Source of the DNA: Solirubrobacteraceae bacterium
GTDB taxonomy: Bacteria; Actinomycetota; Thermoleophilia; Solirubrobacterales; Solirubrobacteraceae
NCBI GenBank assembly: GCA_017882445.1
Contig: JADGPK010000001.1
Location: 105,130-169,129 of the forward strand
DNA: 64,000 bases
Direction: 5' to 3'
How positions within the stretch are numbered: position 1 is the first letter of the stretch; each line of letters opens with the position of its first letter. Below are positions 8,832 through 17,368 of the stretch, piece by piece. Under the pieces are notes generated by a model. It had not been told where the DNA came from, did no database searches, and worked only from the letters and a program-made list of their open reading frames with translations. Position numbers and translations under genes: made by a program.

Positions 8832-8926
8832 GGCCCGTGATAGAGAGCCGCCCACACCAGGCCTATCGAGAGGAGCCGTTGATGTCAGCTTGCGAGCGAG
8901 GGCCGTCCGCGGCCTGAGCAGTGGCT

Positions 8927-9616
8927 CTACTCCCAGCGCATCGAGCGGGGCGTGCTGCGCATGCGCAGCACGCGAGCGGGAGCGCCGGCGACGACGGCGT
9001 TCGCCGGGACCTCGCGGGTGACGACCGAGCTGGTTCCCACGACGCTGTTCTCGCCGATGCTAACCCCGCGCAGGACGCACGCCCCATAGCCCATCCAGAC
9101 GTTGTGTCCCACGCGCACATCGCGCATGTAGATCCCCTGTGAGCGGATCGGGCGCTCGACCTCTGTGACGCCATGGTCGAAGTCGATCAGCATCACCCTG
9201 TCGGCGATGATGCACTCGCGCCCGATCGAGACGTGCTGGTAGGCCGAGATGGTGCACTCCTGGCCGATCACGGTCTTGGCGCCGATGCTCACTTCTCCCT
9301 CGTGCACGCGTATCTTGCTCGCGTGTCCGATCCACGCCCAACGGCCGATTCGCAGCGTCGCGTCACGGCCGATCTCAAACTTGACGCGCGGGCAGATGAA
9401 GCAGATGCCGTCGGTCTGCAGACGCCTCCCGAAGCGGAGCTTCAGCCACACGAACCTCGCCAGCAGGCTCGCGTATCCCGGCCTGAGCATGTGATTGGCC
9501 CGCATGAAACGCGCTAGCGCGAGCGGTCCGCCGCGCAGCGGAGCGGGCGCCCCCCGCGGCTGCCCGGCGATCTCCTCGCTCGGAGTCTCGGCGGTAGGTT
9601 CGACAACGAGCGCCAT
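8927..9616 (-). CDS. left-handed beta-helix acyltransferase (MGLP-locus type)
   Basis: Hexapeptide-repeat (LbH) acyltransferase of 229 aa. Repeats such as IGRWAWIGHASKIRV, VSIGAKTVIGQECTI and VRVGHNVWMGYGACVLRGVSIG build the coil, and the end NAVVAGAPARVLRM is the usual cap. IDFDHG holds the likely catalytic His. The sequence resembles the Rv3034c-type acetyltransferase of the MGLP locus. I chose ATG 9616; the ORF-track start at 9688 would overlap meaB. It converges on the GH57 gene, with 95 bp between that hold only a small GGCCG/CGGCC hairpin and an 11-codon frame with a good RBS. Predicted role: acylation of a glucan or glycolipid. Confidence 0.82.
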   Translation of the reverse strand: MALVVEPTAETPSEEIAGQPRGAPAPLRGGPLALARFMRANHMLRPGYASLLARFVWLKLRFGRRLQTDGICFICPRVKFEIGRDATLRIGRWAWIGHASKIRVHEGEVSIGAKTVIGQECTISAYQHVSIGRECIIADRVMLIDFDHGVTEVERPIRSQGIYMRDVRVGHNVWMGYGACVLRGVSIGENSVVGTSSVVTREVPANAVVAGAPARVLRMRSTPRSMRWE

Positions 9617-9672
9617 CGCCTGGAATCGTAAGGGACCGCCCCCCGGGGCGGCCCTGCGATGATGCGCGCTCG

Positions 9673-10659
9673 ATGACCGAGCCGTCACTCGCCCAGCGCC
9701 TGCTCAACGGCGACCGCCGCGCGCTCGCGCGCGCGATCACGCTCGTCGAGGACAACCGGCCGGAGGGCTGGGACCTCGTCCGCGAGGTCTACCCGCACAC
9801 CGGTCGCGCGGAGGTGGTGGGCTTCACAGGACCGCCGGGGGTGGGAAAGTCGACGCTGATCGGCGCGCTCACCAAGGCACGCCGGCAAGCCGGGCGAACG
9901 GTGGGGGTGCTGTCGATCGACCCGTCCTCTCCGTTCACCCACGGCGCGCTGCTGGGAGACCGCATCCGCCTGTCAGAGCACTTCCTGGACCAGGGGGTGT
10001 TCATCCGCTCGATGGCCAACCGCGGCGCCCTCGGCGGCCTGTCGGAGGCGGCGTTGCAGGCTGCCCTGCTGCTCGACGCGGCTGGGCGCCAGGACGTGTT
10101 CGTGGAGACCGTGGGGGTCGGTCAGGCGGAGATCGACATCATCGATCACGCCGACACGATCGTGCTCGTGCTGATGCCCGGGTCGGGCGACTCGATCCAG
10201 GCGCTCAAGGCCGGCGTGATGGAGATCCCCGACGTGATCGTGGTCAACAAGGCCGACCATCCGCTCACCGACACGATGATCCGCGAGATCCGTGGGGTGC
10301 TCTCGCTCGCCAATGTGGACCGCACGGCCGAGGAGGTGCGCGGCAGCTGGCGGGTGCCGATCATCAAGACCGAGGCGACCCTGGGCCACGGGATCGATGA
10401 GCTCGTGGACAGCCTGCGCGAGCACCGCGCGCACATCCTCGCCGCCGGTCAGCTCCAGGAGCGGCGCAGGCGCAACCTGCACAACGAGGTCCTGGCGATC
10501 GCCACGGCGCGCATGCGCCGGCGCCTGGAGCAGGATCTCCAGAAGGATGACGAGTTCAAGCGCCTGCTTGCCGAGGTCGTCGAGCGGCGGCTGGATCCGG
10601 CGAGCGCCGCCTCGACCCTGCTCGAGCGCGCGGCGCTGCGCGGGCAGCCCGTCGGGTAG
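9673..10659 (+). CDS. meaB: MeaB/ArgK G-protein chaperone of methylmalonyl-CoA mutase
   Basis: SIMIBI GTPase (328 aa) that protects and reloads adenosylcobalamin-dependent methylmalonyl-CoA mutase. P-loop GPPGVGKSTLIGAL, SIDPSSPF and FVETVGVGQAEID (switch and Walker B) are diagnostic. VVNKAD is the G4 base-specificity motif. Length is typical. A stand-alone B12-binding domain lies 6 kb downstream; the catalytic mutase subunit is not in the window. The gene is divergent from the acyltransferase with a gap of 56 bp. Confidence 0.92.
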   Translation: MTEPSLAQRLLNGDRRALARAITLVEDNRPEGWDLVREVYPHTGRAEVVGFTGPPGVGKSTLIGALTKARRQAGRTVGVLSIDPSSPFTHGALLGDRIRLSEHFLDQGVFIRSMANRGALGGLSEAALQAALLLDAAGRQDVFVETVGVGQAEIDIIDHADTIVLVLMPGSGDSIQALKAGVMEIPDVIVVNKADHPLTDTMIREIRGVLSLANVDRTAEEVRGSWRVPIIKTEATLGHGIDELVDSLREHRAHILAAGQLQERRRRNLHNEVLAIATARMRRRLEQDLQKDDEFKRLLAEVVERRLDPASAASTLLERAALRGQPVG

Positions 10660-10705
10660 GCTCACCGGGGTCACTGTCAACGACGGCTTGACCCAGGAGC
10701 AACCG

Positions 10706-11152
10706 ATGGACTACATGAAACTGGTGGATAGGAGCTGGCCGGTGCTGGGCCCGCTGATGCAGGGTCACACCGCGATCTACCGCGCGAGTCACGGGCGGAT
10801 CGGTCACCGGTTTCCAGGCGCGCCGCCGATGCTGCTGCTCGACCACGTCGGAGCGAGGAGCGCCATCCGGCGAACGAGCCCGCTCGTCTACACGGAGGAT
10901 GGCGAGAATCTGATCCTCGTGGCCTCAAAGGGCGGTCATCCCAAGCATCCGGCGTGGTTCCACAACCTGTGCGCCAACCCCGACACGACCGTTCAGGTCG
11001 GATCGAGCGTCCGCAACGTCCACGCGCGTGTCGCGGACGCCGACGAGCGAGAGCGTCTGTGGCCGATGGTGGTGGCTGTCTACGGAGGCTATGAAAGCTA
11101 TCGCCGGCGCGCCGAGCGGGAGATACCGCTCGTGATCCTCGAACCGCGCTAG
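10706..11152 (+). CDS. F420-dependent nitroreductase/quinone reductase family (Ddn-like)
   Basis: Small split beta-barrel protein (148 aa) of the deazaflavin-dependent nitroreductase family (Ddn/Rv3547 type). The signature is SKGGHPKHPAWFHNLCANPDTTVQVG. Members reduce quinones or nitro compounds with F420H2, so its presence suggests that the cell makes F420. ATG 10706 has AGGAG 7 nt before it; the longer ORF-track version runs back through meaB and is not real. Its stop codon TAG shares the palindrome CTAG with the stop of the convergent acyl-CoA dehydrogenase gene. Confidence 0.87.
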   Translation: MDYMKLVDRSWPVLGPLMQGHTAIYRASHGRIGHRFPGAPPMLLLDHVGARSAIRRTSPLVYTEDGENLILVASKGGHPKHPAWFHNLCANPDTTVQVGSSVRNVHARVADADERERLWPMVVAVYGGYESYRRRAEREIPLVILEPR

Positions 11153-12297
11153 GCGCCGAGCGCCCGCGCGATCACCATCTGCTGGATCTCGTCGGTGCCC
11201 TCGCCGATCGTGAGGATCTTCGCGTCGCGGTAGAAGCGGCACACGGGGTACTCCTCGATGAAGCCGTAGCCGCCATGGATCTGGACGGCCTCCTCGGCGC
11301 AGCGCACCGCCAGGCGGCCGGTCTTCAGCTTGGCCTGGGCGGCCGTCAGGGTGAAGTTGCGTTTGGCGTCCTTCTCGAGGGCGGCCTTGTAGACGAGCAG
11401 GCGCGCGGCCGCTATCTCGCACGACATGTCCGCGAGCTTGCCCTGGATCGCCTGGAACTTCGAGATCTGCTGGCCGAACGCCCTGCGCTCCTTGGCGTAT
11501 CGCAGGGCCTCGTCGAGCGCGCCCTGGGCCAGCCCGACGCCCATCGCGGCCACGCCGATGCGCCCGATGTCGAGGATGTGCAGGAACTGCTTGAAGCCTG
11601 CGCCGCGCGGACCCAGGAGATTTTCCTCGGGCACGCGGCAGTCGGTGAAGGTCAGGGGGCGCGTGTCGGAGGCGTTCCAGCCCATCTTGCGGTAGGGCTC
11701 CCCTTGCTCGTAGCCCTCGGCGCCGTTGGGAACGATGATGTTCGAGATCTCCTTCGCTCCATCTGAGCTCTCGCCGGTGACTGCGGTGATGCACACGATC
11801 CCCGATATGTCGGTGCCGGCGTTGGTGATGAACTGCTTGGCCCCGTCGATCGTCCATTCGCCGTCGAGCAGACGCGCTCGGGTTCGCGTGTTGCCCGCGT
11901 CCGATCCCGCCTCAGGCTCGGTCAGGCCGAACGCGCCGAGCCTTTCGCCCGAGCACAGGCGCGGCATCCACTCGCGCTTCTGATCCTCGCTGCCGAACAG
12001 GTAGACAGGCTGGGTTCCCAGCGACGTGTGGGCGCACAGCGTGATTGCAACCGAGGAGTCGACCCGCGTGAGTTCCTCCACCGCGAGCGCGTACGCCAGC
12101 GTGTCCCCGCCGCCCCCGCCGTATTCCTCGGGGAAGGGAATCCCCATCAGGTTGAGCTTGCCGAGCTTCTCGACGATCTCATATGGAAACGACTTTGTCC
12201 GGTCGAGCTCCTCGGCCACCGGAGCGACCTCGCCCTCGGCGAATTCCCTGACCGTGCGCCGGATCAGCTCGTGGACAGGGGAGAGGTCGAAATCCAT
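11149..12297 (-). CDS. acyl-CoA dehydrogenase
   Basis: FAD flavoenzyme of the short/branched-chain acyl-CoA dehydrogenase family (382 aa), forming enoyl-CoA and handing electrons to ETF. Visible: the N-terminal helix DLSPVHELIRRTVREFAE, AFGLTEPEAGSD (FAD/substrate loop), TDCRVPEENLLG, and the C-terminal IHGGYGFIEEYPVCRFYRDAKILTIGEGT, which contains the usual C-terminal FAD site. The base position EGTDEIQ suggests a short-chain or branched-chain substrate. ATG 12297 starts the conserved MDFDLSP; ATG 12306 and GTG 12312 are alternatives. EtfBA and ETF-QO are 5-9 kb away. Confidence 0.93.
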   Translation of the reverse strand: MDFDLSPVHELIRRTVREFAEGEVAPVAEELDRTKSFPYEIVEKLGKLNLMGIPFPEEYGGGGGDTLAYALAVEELTRVDSSVAITLCAHTSLGTQPVYLFGSEDQKREWMPRLCSGERLGAFGLTEPEAGSDAGNTRTRARLLDGEWTIDGAKQFITNAGTDISGIVCITAVTGESSDGAKEISNIIVPNGAEGYEQGEPYRKMGWNASDTRPLTFTDCRVPEENLLGPRGAGFKQFLHILDIGRIGVAAMGVGLAQGALDEALRYAKERRAFGQQISKFQAIQGKLADMSCEIAAARLLVYKAALEKDAKRNFTLTAAQAKLKTGRLAVRCAEEAVQIHGGYGFIEEYPVCRFYRDAKILTIGEGTDEIQQMVIARALGA

Positions 12298-12325
12298 TGC
12301 GGGCATTCTCACAGGTACGGTCCTC

Positions 12326-12331
12326 TAGCAT
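12326..12331 (+). promoter_or_regulatory. -10 hexamer TAGCAT, leaderless spacing
   Basis: TAGCAT lies 8 nt before GTG 12340, which fits a leaderless transcript and decides that start. It lies between two divergent genes. Confidence 0.45.
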
Positions 12332-12339
12332 TGCCGCGA

Positions 12340-13137
12340 GTGAGCCGCGGGCGCCTGATCCTGGACGTGCTGCGCGGCGGACGCACGTTTCGCTATGGCC
12401 CCCACCGCTCCCAGCGCGGCGACCTGCGCCTCCCGAGGGGCCCCGGGCCCCATCGGGTGATGGTCGTGATCCACGGCGGCTCCTGGCAGGCCCGCTACGG
12501 GCGGGTCGTGATGCGTGGCCTGGTCGGCGATCTCCTCAGGCGCGGCTGGGCGACCTGGAACATCGAGTACAGGCGCGTGGGCAAAGGCGGCGGCTGGCCG
12601 CACACATTCGCCGATGTCGCGGCGGCGATCGACCACCTGGCCGAGATTGCGGCTCCTCTGGACCTCGCGCGCGTGAGCGTGCTGGGCCACTCGGCCGGCG
12701 GCCACCTCGCCCTGTGGGCGGCCGCGCGGGAGAACCTGCCGCCGGGTGCGCCGGGCTTCCGCGCAGGCGGGCCGCGGGTGCGCCTGCGCCGCGCCATCTC
12801 CCAGGCCGGCGTCTGCGATCTGACCGGCGCCTACAGGCGCTGGCGCGGAGGTGGGGCCGCGAGGTTGCTGATGGGGGGCGCGCCGGATGAGCTGCCGGAT
12901 CGCTACGCCGCGGGCGATCCGCTGCGCCTGCTGCCGCTGGGCATGCCCGTTCTGCTCGTGCACGGCATCGAGGACACCACGGTCTCCGTCGAGCTCAGCC
13001 GCAGCTACGAGCGGGCGGCGTCCGCGGCCGGAGGCGAGGTCGAGCTCGTGGAGATCGCCGGCGCGGCCGGTGCGCATCGGGCCCATATAGATCCACGCGG
13101 GAACAGCTGGGCCGAGGTCGCGCGGCGGCTGGACTGA
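12340..13137 (+). CDS. alpha/beta-hydrolase (esterase/kynurenine formamidase-like)
   Basis: Alpha/beta-hydrolase of 265 aa. It shows the oxyanion-hole motif VIHGGSW near residue 48, the nucleophile elbow GHSAGG, the acid in HGIEDTTV and a C-terminal AHRAHID His. HGGSW plus GHSAGG is typical of the BD-FAE/kynurenine-formamidase-like and carboxylesterase group. No signal peptide. The long ORF-track version from 12028 reads antisense through the acyl-CoA dehydrogenase and is not supported. The substrate cannot be told. Confidence 0.82.
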   Translation: MSRGRLILDVLRGGRTFRYGPHRSQRGDLRLPRGPGPHRVMVVIHGGSWQARYGRVVMRGLVGDLLRRGWATWNIEYRRVGKGGGWPHTFADVAAAIDHLAEIAAPLDLARVSVLGHSAGGHLALWAAARENLPPGAPGFRAGGPRVRLRRAISQAGVCDLTGAYRRWRGGGAARLLMGGAPDELPDRYAAGDPLRLLPLGMPVLLVHGIEDTTVSVELSRSYERAASAAGGEVELVEIAGAAGAHRAHIDPRGNSWAEVARRLD

Positions 13138-13152
13138 GGGCGGCGGCCGCGG

Positions 13153-14616
13153 TCAGGCGCCGTAGGAGCGCGCCAGCTCGACCAGCAGTCGCACGCCGTA
13201 GCCGGAGGCGCCCTTGCCGACGTACGCTCGGTCCAGGTCCCAGGCCGATCCGGCGATGTCGAGATGCGCCCAGGGGACTTCGCCGACGAAGTTCGACAGG
13301 AAGGCTCCGCCCACGATCGTGCCGGCCTTGCGTGCTTCCGGTGCGTTGTCGAGGTCGCCGTAGCGGCCCTTGAGCAGCTCGCTGTACTCGTCGTGGAGCG
13401 GCAGCCGCCAGACGATCTCCCCGCTGCGGTCTCCGGCGGCGGTGACTCGCTCAGCGAGCGCGTCGTCGTTGCTCATCAACCCGGCGTAGGTGGACCCCAG
13501 CGCGACGATCACCGCGCCGGTGAGCGTCGCCAGGTCGATGATCTGATCGGCGCCCTCGGCGACCGCGTGGCAGAGACAGTCGGCCAGCACGAGACGACCC
13601 TCGGCGTCGGTGTTGTTGACCTCGATCGTCTTGCCGTTGGCGGCCGTGACTATGTCGCCCGGCTTGATCGAGCGGCCGCTGGGCAGATTCTCGGTGGCGC
13701 CCACCACGGCCACGAGCTTGACCGGCAGCTGCAGTCGTGCGATCGCGCAGACCGCCTCGATCACGGCCGCGCCGCCGGACATGTCGAACTTCATCTCGGC
13801 CATCTTGGAGCCAGGCTTCAATGAGATCCCGCCGCTGTCGAACGTCACCGCCTTGCCGACGAAGCCCAGCGTGGGGCTGCTCGCGTGGGAACTCCTCAGG
13901 TCCTCGTAGCGGATCGTGATCAGCGCCGGCTCCTGCTCGGACCCCTGGGCGACGGCCGCGAAGGCGCCCATGCCGCGACCGATGATGGCCTCTCGCCCCT
14001 CCACCTCGACCGACAGCCCCGGGCCCTCCGCGCCGAGCGCCCTGGCATATTCGGCGAGCGCGGTCGGAGTGAGGTCGTTACCGGGCCGGTTCTGCAGATC
14101 GCGCGCCCTGTTGACGGCCTCGCCGAGGAGCGTCGCCTCCGCGACGGTCGCCTCGAGCCCGTCGGGTCCTGCGACGATCAGGTGCTCCAGGTGCTTCGGC
14201 GGGGCATCCTCTGGCCCGTTCTCCGCCGCGGACTTGTGCAGATCGAAGCGGTAATCGCTCAGGATCGTGCCCTCGACGAGCGCCGCGGCGATCGCGGGGT
14301 CGCTTCCGGAGGGAGCCTCCCAGCACAGCGTGCGCGTCGAGATCTCACGCGCCCGTGCGGCGGCCGTCGAGGCAGCCACGCGCGCGCGCTCGGGTGTGAG
14401 CTCCTTGCGTGCTCCCAACCCCACCACCAGCCAGCGTTTGCCGTCGGCGTGGGTCAGCGCGAGCGCCTTGAACGTGCGGCGGGCCTCGCCGGAGGCGAGC
14501 AGCTCCGCGAGCTCTGCGGGCGACTCCGGCGGGGCGCCCTCGTCCTCGAACACCCCAACCGCGATGGTGTCCGCATCGCTCGTCCGCGGGGGTTGGGCGA
14601 TCGAGGAGACGCGCAT
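13153..14616 (-). CDS. pepA: leucyl aminopeptidase (M17)
   Basis: Cytosolic two-metal aminopeptidase of family M17 (487 aa, normal length). The hallmark NTDAEGRLVLADCL is intact and supplies the metal ligands and catalytic Arg; the lysine site is in FVGKAVTFDSGGISLKP. It removes N-terminal residues and recycles peptides. The stop is 15 bp from the convergent esterase gene. Its start faces the thiolase gene across a 193-bp gap full of strong inverted repeats. Confidence 0.95.
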   Translation of the reverse strand: MRVSSIAQPPRTSDADTIAVGVFEDEGAPPESPAELAELLASGEARRTFKALALTHADGKRWLVVGLGARKELTPERARVAASTAAARAREISTRTLCWEAPSGSDPAIAAALVEGTILSDYRFDLHKSAAENGPEDAPPKHLEHLIVAGPDGLEATVAEATLLGEAVNRARDLQNRPGNDLTPTALAEYARALGAEGPGLSVEVEGREAIIGRGMGAFAAVAQGSEQEPALITIRYEDLRSSHASSPTLGFVGKAVTFDSGGISLKPGSKMAEMKFDMSGGAAVIEAVCAIARLQLPVKLVAVVGATENLPSGRSIKPGDIVTAANGKTIEVNNTDAEGRLVLADCLCHAVAEGADQIIDLATLTGAVIVALGSTYAGLMSNDDALAERVTAAGDRSGEIVWRLPLHDEYSELLKGRYGDLDNAPEARKAGTIVGGAFLSNFVGEVPWAHLDIAGSAWDLDRAYVGKGASGYGVRLLVELARSYGA

Positions 14617-14644
14617 CGGCCGCCACGATATCCGCCCGGCGAGC

Positions 14645-14678
14645 GATCCGCCCGTGCGGCCTGTCTCGCGGGCGGATC
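14645..14678. repeat. 10-bp perfect inverted repeat
   Basis: GATCCGCCCG at 14645-14654 is the exact reverse complement of CGGGCGGATC at 14669-14678, with a 14-nt loop. It lies in the pepA/thiolase divergent gap, 30 bp from the pepA start. It could form a hairpin in the pepA 5' UTR or be a protein site. Confidence 0.7.
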
Positions 14679-14682
14679 CAGA

Positions 14683-14731
14683 GGCTGCGCCCGCGACTGC
14701 GCCCGCGCTACGGCCCCCCGCGGGCGCAGCC
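14683..14731. repeat. competing hairpin: two left arms, one right arm
   Basis: GGCTGCGCCCGCG (14683-14695) is perfectly complementary to CGCGGGCGCAGCC (14719-14731), 13 bp. A second copy, CTGCGCCCGCG (14697-14707), can pair with the same right arm over 11 bp. The two foldings exclude each other. No T-run follows on either strand. Confidence 0.7.
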
Positions 14732-14809
14732 TGCGGGACCTACTAAGCGGTCCACTACCATTCTCGATCTCCGTCCCTGCCTCCCGACCTACAGGAGAGA
14801 CCCGCTCCC

Positions 14810-15985
14810 ATGCCCAAGACCGTGATCCTTGGCACCGCGCGCACCCCCATCGGCAAGATGGGCGGCGGCCTGTCCACGCTGGATGCCACCGAGCTCGGCG
14901 GTCTGGCGATCGGCGCGGCTCTCGAGCGTGCCGGGGTGGAGCCCGAGCAGGTCGAACATGTGGTCGTGGGGCAGGTGCTCCAGGCCGGGCAGGGCCAGAT
15001 TCCCTCGCGCCAGGCACAGATCAAGGCGGGCATACCCAAGGAGGTCTCCTCCGAGACGATCAACAAGGTGTGCGCCTCGGGGCTGCGCGCCACGGTGATC
15101 CTCGACCAGGCGATCCGCGCCGGCGACGTCCAGATCGGCGTGGGCGCCGGCATGGAGTCGATGTCCAAGGCGCCATACCTGCTTCCGCAGGCGCGCTTCG
15201 GCTATCGCATGGGCGACGCCAAGATGCTCGACGCGATGGTCCACGACGGCCTCACCAACCCGTTCTCAGGGCGACAGATGTTCGCCGAGGCCACCGAGAT
15301 CGGCGACGGCCTGGAGATCACCCGCGCCGACCTCGATCGCTGGGCGCTGCGCTCGCACGAGCTGGCGCTCAAGGCGATCGACGAGGGGCGGATGTCGGAC
15401 GAGATCGTCGCCGTGACGGTCAAGGGGCGCAAGGGCGACACGGTCGTCGATGTCGACGAGGGCCCGCGCCGCGATACCTCGCTGGAGGTCCTCGCGAAGC
15501 TCCCCGGTCTCCTGAGCAAGGAGGGGTCGCACACCGCCGGGAACTCGCCCGGCGTCAACGACGGTGGCGGCGCGCTCGTCGTGGCCTCCGAGGAATGGGC
15601 CGCGGCGAACGGCAAGGAGGCTCTGGCCGAGATCGTGACGCACGCGCAGAGCGCAAACGACTTCGCCTACCTGGCCACCACGCCGGCGAGCGCCGCGAAG
15701 AAGGCCCTGGAGAAGGCGGGCCTGCAGCCGGGGGACATCGACGTGTGGGAGATCAACGAGGCCTTCGCCTCGGTCACGCTCAACTCGATCCGCATCCTCG
15801 GCATCGACGAGGACAGGGTGAACGTGAACGGCGGCGCCGTCGCGCTCGGCCACCCGCTCGGCGCTTCGGGGGCACGCATCCTCGGCAGCCTCCTGCTCGA
15901 GCTGCGTAGGCGTGGCGGCGGCCTCGGCTGCGCCGCGATCTGCTCGGGCGGGGGTCAGGGCGACGCGGTGATCCTCAAGGTCTAG
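14810..15985 (+). CDS. acetyl-CoA C-acyltransferase (thiolase)
   Basis: Thiolase of 391 aa, condensing or cleaving acyl-CoA (beta-oxidation, ketone or polyhydroxyalkanoate chemistry). The nucleophilic Cys is in INKVCASGLRA (about residue 89), the active-site His in NVNGGAVALGHPLGASGARI, and the second Cys in AAICSGGGQGDA. AGGAG lies 12 nt before the ATG. The start codon of the HAD gene touches its stop by 1 nt, implying an operon. Which chain length it prefers cannot be told. Confidence 0.94.
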   Translation: MPKTVILGTARTPIGKMGGGLSTLDATELGGLAIGAALERAGVEPEQVEHVVVGQVLQAGQGQIPSRQAQIKAGIPKEVSSETINKVCASGLRATVILDQAIRAGDVQIGVGAGMESMSKAPYLLPQARFGYRMGDAKMLDAMVHDGLTNPFSGRQMFAEATEIGDGLEITRADLDRWALRSHELALKAIDEGRMSDEIVAVTVKGRKGDTVVDVDEGPRRDTSLEVLAKLPGLLSKEGSHTAGNSPGVNDGGGALVVASEEWAAANGKEALAEIVTHAQSANDFAYLATTPASAAKKALEKAGLQPGDIDVWEINEAFASVTLNSIRILGIDEDRVNVNGGAVALGHPLGASGARILGSLLLELRRRGGGLGCAAICSGGGQGDAVILKV

Positions 15986-16890
15986 TGGACGCGAGCGCAA
16001 ACGGCAGCAGCGGATCCCCGCCAGGCCGGCCGCGCGGCGCGGCGTTCTTCGATCTCGACAAGACGCTCATGGCAGGCTCCTCGGGCGTCTTCTTCGCCCG
16101 CGCCGCCTATGAGACGGGAATGATCTCTCGCGGACGCCTGGTTCAGGATGTGTATGAAAACGTGCGTTTTCGCCTGCTCGGGTCGACCGATGATCGCGCC
16201 GATGAAGTGCGAAAGCGCGTTGGCGAGATGATCGCCGGTGTGCGCGTGCGCGATCTGCAGCGCCTCTCGCCGCGGGTGCTTTCGGGCGTGTTGCCGCGCC
16301 TGTATCCACAGATGCTCGAACGCGCCTATGCCCACCAGGACGCGGGCTTGCCGGTCTACATCCTCACCGCCGCATCGCAGGAGATGGCCGATCTACTCGC
16401 TCGCGTGCTCGCCTTCGACGGGGGCCTGGGCTCGCGCTCGGAGATCGTCGACGGTCGCTACACCGGCCGGCCGGCCGGCCCGTTCAACTACCGCGAGGGC
16501 AAGGTCCTCGCGATGCGCGAGCTGGTCGATCAGAAGGGCATCGAACTGGACGCGTCATACGCCTACTCGGATTCCGAGTCGGACCTGCCGATGCTGCGCG
16601 CGGTACGCCACGCGGTCGTCGTCAACCCCGACGCCGCGCTTCGGCGGATAGCCGCGGAGGAAGGCTGGGAGGTTGTGGAGCTGGATCGCCTGAGACGGCG
16701 TCTGAAGGTGCTCGCCGCGCTCGGAGCCGGCACGGCGGTCGCATCGGTGGGGAGGGTCGTGCTGGGACGTGGCGGGTCCGTGCGCGCCGGTGCGCCCCGG
16801 CCGGCGTCTGGTGGCTCACGCGCCACACAATCACGCGCGTCTGCCCGTCGCGGCGGTTCGTCCGGCTCTCGCTGCCGGCGCCGGAGATGA
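15985..16890 (+). CDS. HAD-IB family phosphatase (SerB-like)
   Basis: Haloacid-dehalogenase phosphatase of subfamily IB (301 aa). Motif [15 protein letters not shown] has the two catalytic Asp residues, [10 protein letters not shown] is motif II, and [16 protein letters not shown] is motif IV. Such proteins range from phosphoserine to lysophosphatidate phosphatases. The C-terminal 60 residues contain a hydrophobic stretch ([19 protein letters not shown]) and then a basic tail, suggesting membrane association. GTG 15985 overlaps the thiolase TAG by one base. The substrate is unknown. Confidence 0.82.
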   Translation: MDASANGSSGSPPGRPRGAAFFDLDKTLMAGSSGVFFARAAYETGMISRGRLVQDVYENVRFRLLGSTDDRADEVRKRVGEMIAGVRVRDLQRLSPRVLSGVLPRLYPQMLERAYAHQDAGLPVYILTAASQEMADLLARVLAFDGGLGSRSEIVDGRYTGRPAGPFNYREGKVLAMRELVDQKGIELDASYAYSDSESDLPMLRAVRHAVVVNPDAALRRIAAEEGWEVVELDRLRRRLKVLAALGAGTAVASVGRVVLGRGGSVRAGAPRPASGGSRATQSRASARRGGSSGSRCRRRR

Positions 16891-16921
16891 CGACGGGACC
16901 GCCTGCAGGCGGGTTGTGCCA

Positions 16922-16927
16922 TACGCT
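16922..16927 (+). promoter_or_regulatory. -10 hexamer TACGCT before the B12-domain gene
   Basis: TACGCT is 9 nt before ATG 16937, a spacing compatible with a leaderless or near-leaderless transcript. No RBS is seen in this gap. Confidence 0.4.
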
Positions 16928-16936
16928 GGGCCGCTG

Positions 16937-17368
16937 ATGTCGTCCACCGACTCAACCAAGCAGAGCAAGATCCGCGTCGTCGTGGCCAAGCCGGGCCTCG
17001 ATGGCCATGATCGCGGCGCCAAGATCATCGCGCGTGCGCTGCGCGACGCCGGCATGGAGGTCATCTACACCGGCCTGCACCAGACGCCTGAGCAGATCGT
17101 CGAGACGGTCATCCAGGAGGATGCCGACGCGGTCGGCCTGTCGATCCTGTCGGGCGCCCACATGACGCTCGTGCCGCGCGTCGTTGAGCTCCTGCACGAG
17201 CAGGACATCGACGACGTGGTCATCACCGTCGGCGGCACGATCCCGGCGGAGGACATCCCAGAGTTGAAGAGCCTGGGCGTCGCCGAGGTGTTCACACCCG
17301 GGGCGCCCACGCAGACGATCGTCGATTTCATTCGCGGCGCCACCGGCGGGCGGGCAGCACGTCACTGA
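16937..17368 (+). CDS. stand-alone cobalamin-binding domain of methylmalonyl-CoA mutase
   Basis: A 143-aa Rossmann-type B12-binding domain equal to the C-terminal part of methylmalonyl-CoA mutase. [16 protein letters not shown] carries the base-off ligand motif DxHxx[13 protein letters not shown] and [13 protein letters not shown] are the other cobalamin contacts. Split mutases (separate large subunit and B12 subunit) are known in archaea and some bacteria, so this is probably the small subunit and not a fragment. The large subunit is not nearby. The longer ORF-track version (16769) overlaps the HAD gene. MeaB at 9.7 kb is the matching chaperone. Confidence 0.9.
   Translation: MSSTDSTKQSKIRVVVAKPGLDGHDRGAKIIARALRDAGMEVIYTGLHQTPEQIVETVIQEDADAVGLSILSGAHMTLVPRVVELLHEQDIDDVVITVGGTIPAEDIPELKSLGVAEVFTPGAPTQTIVDFIRGATGGRAARH

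Noticed and set aside
8881-8916. 11-codon frame with AGGAG before it, between the GH57 and acyltransferase genes
   Set aside because: Too short, between convergent genes, with nothing to couple to; kept only as a note in the acyltransferase entry.
13885-15909. 674-aa + strand ORF across pepA and the thiolase gene
   Set aside because: Antisense to pepA motifs and out of frame with the thiolase; composition typical of high-GC shadow frames.
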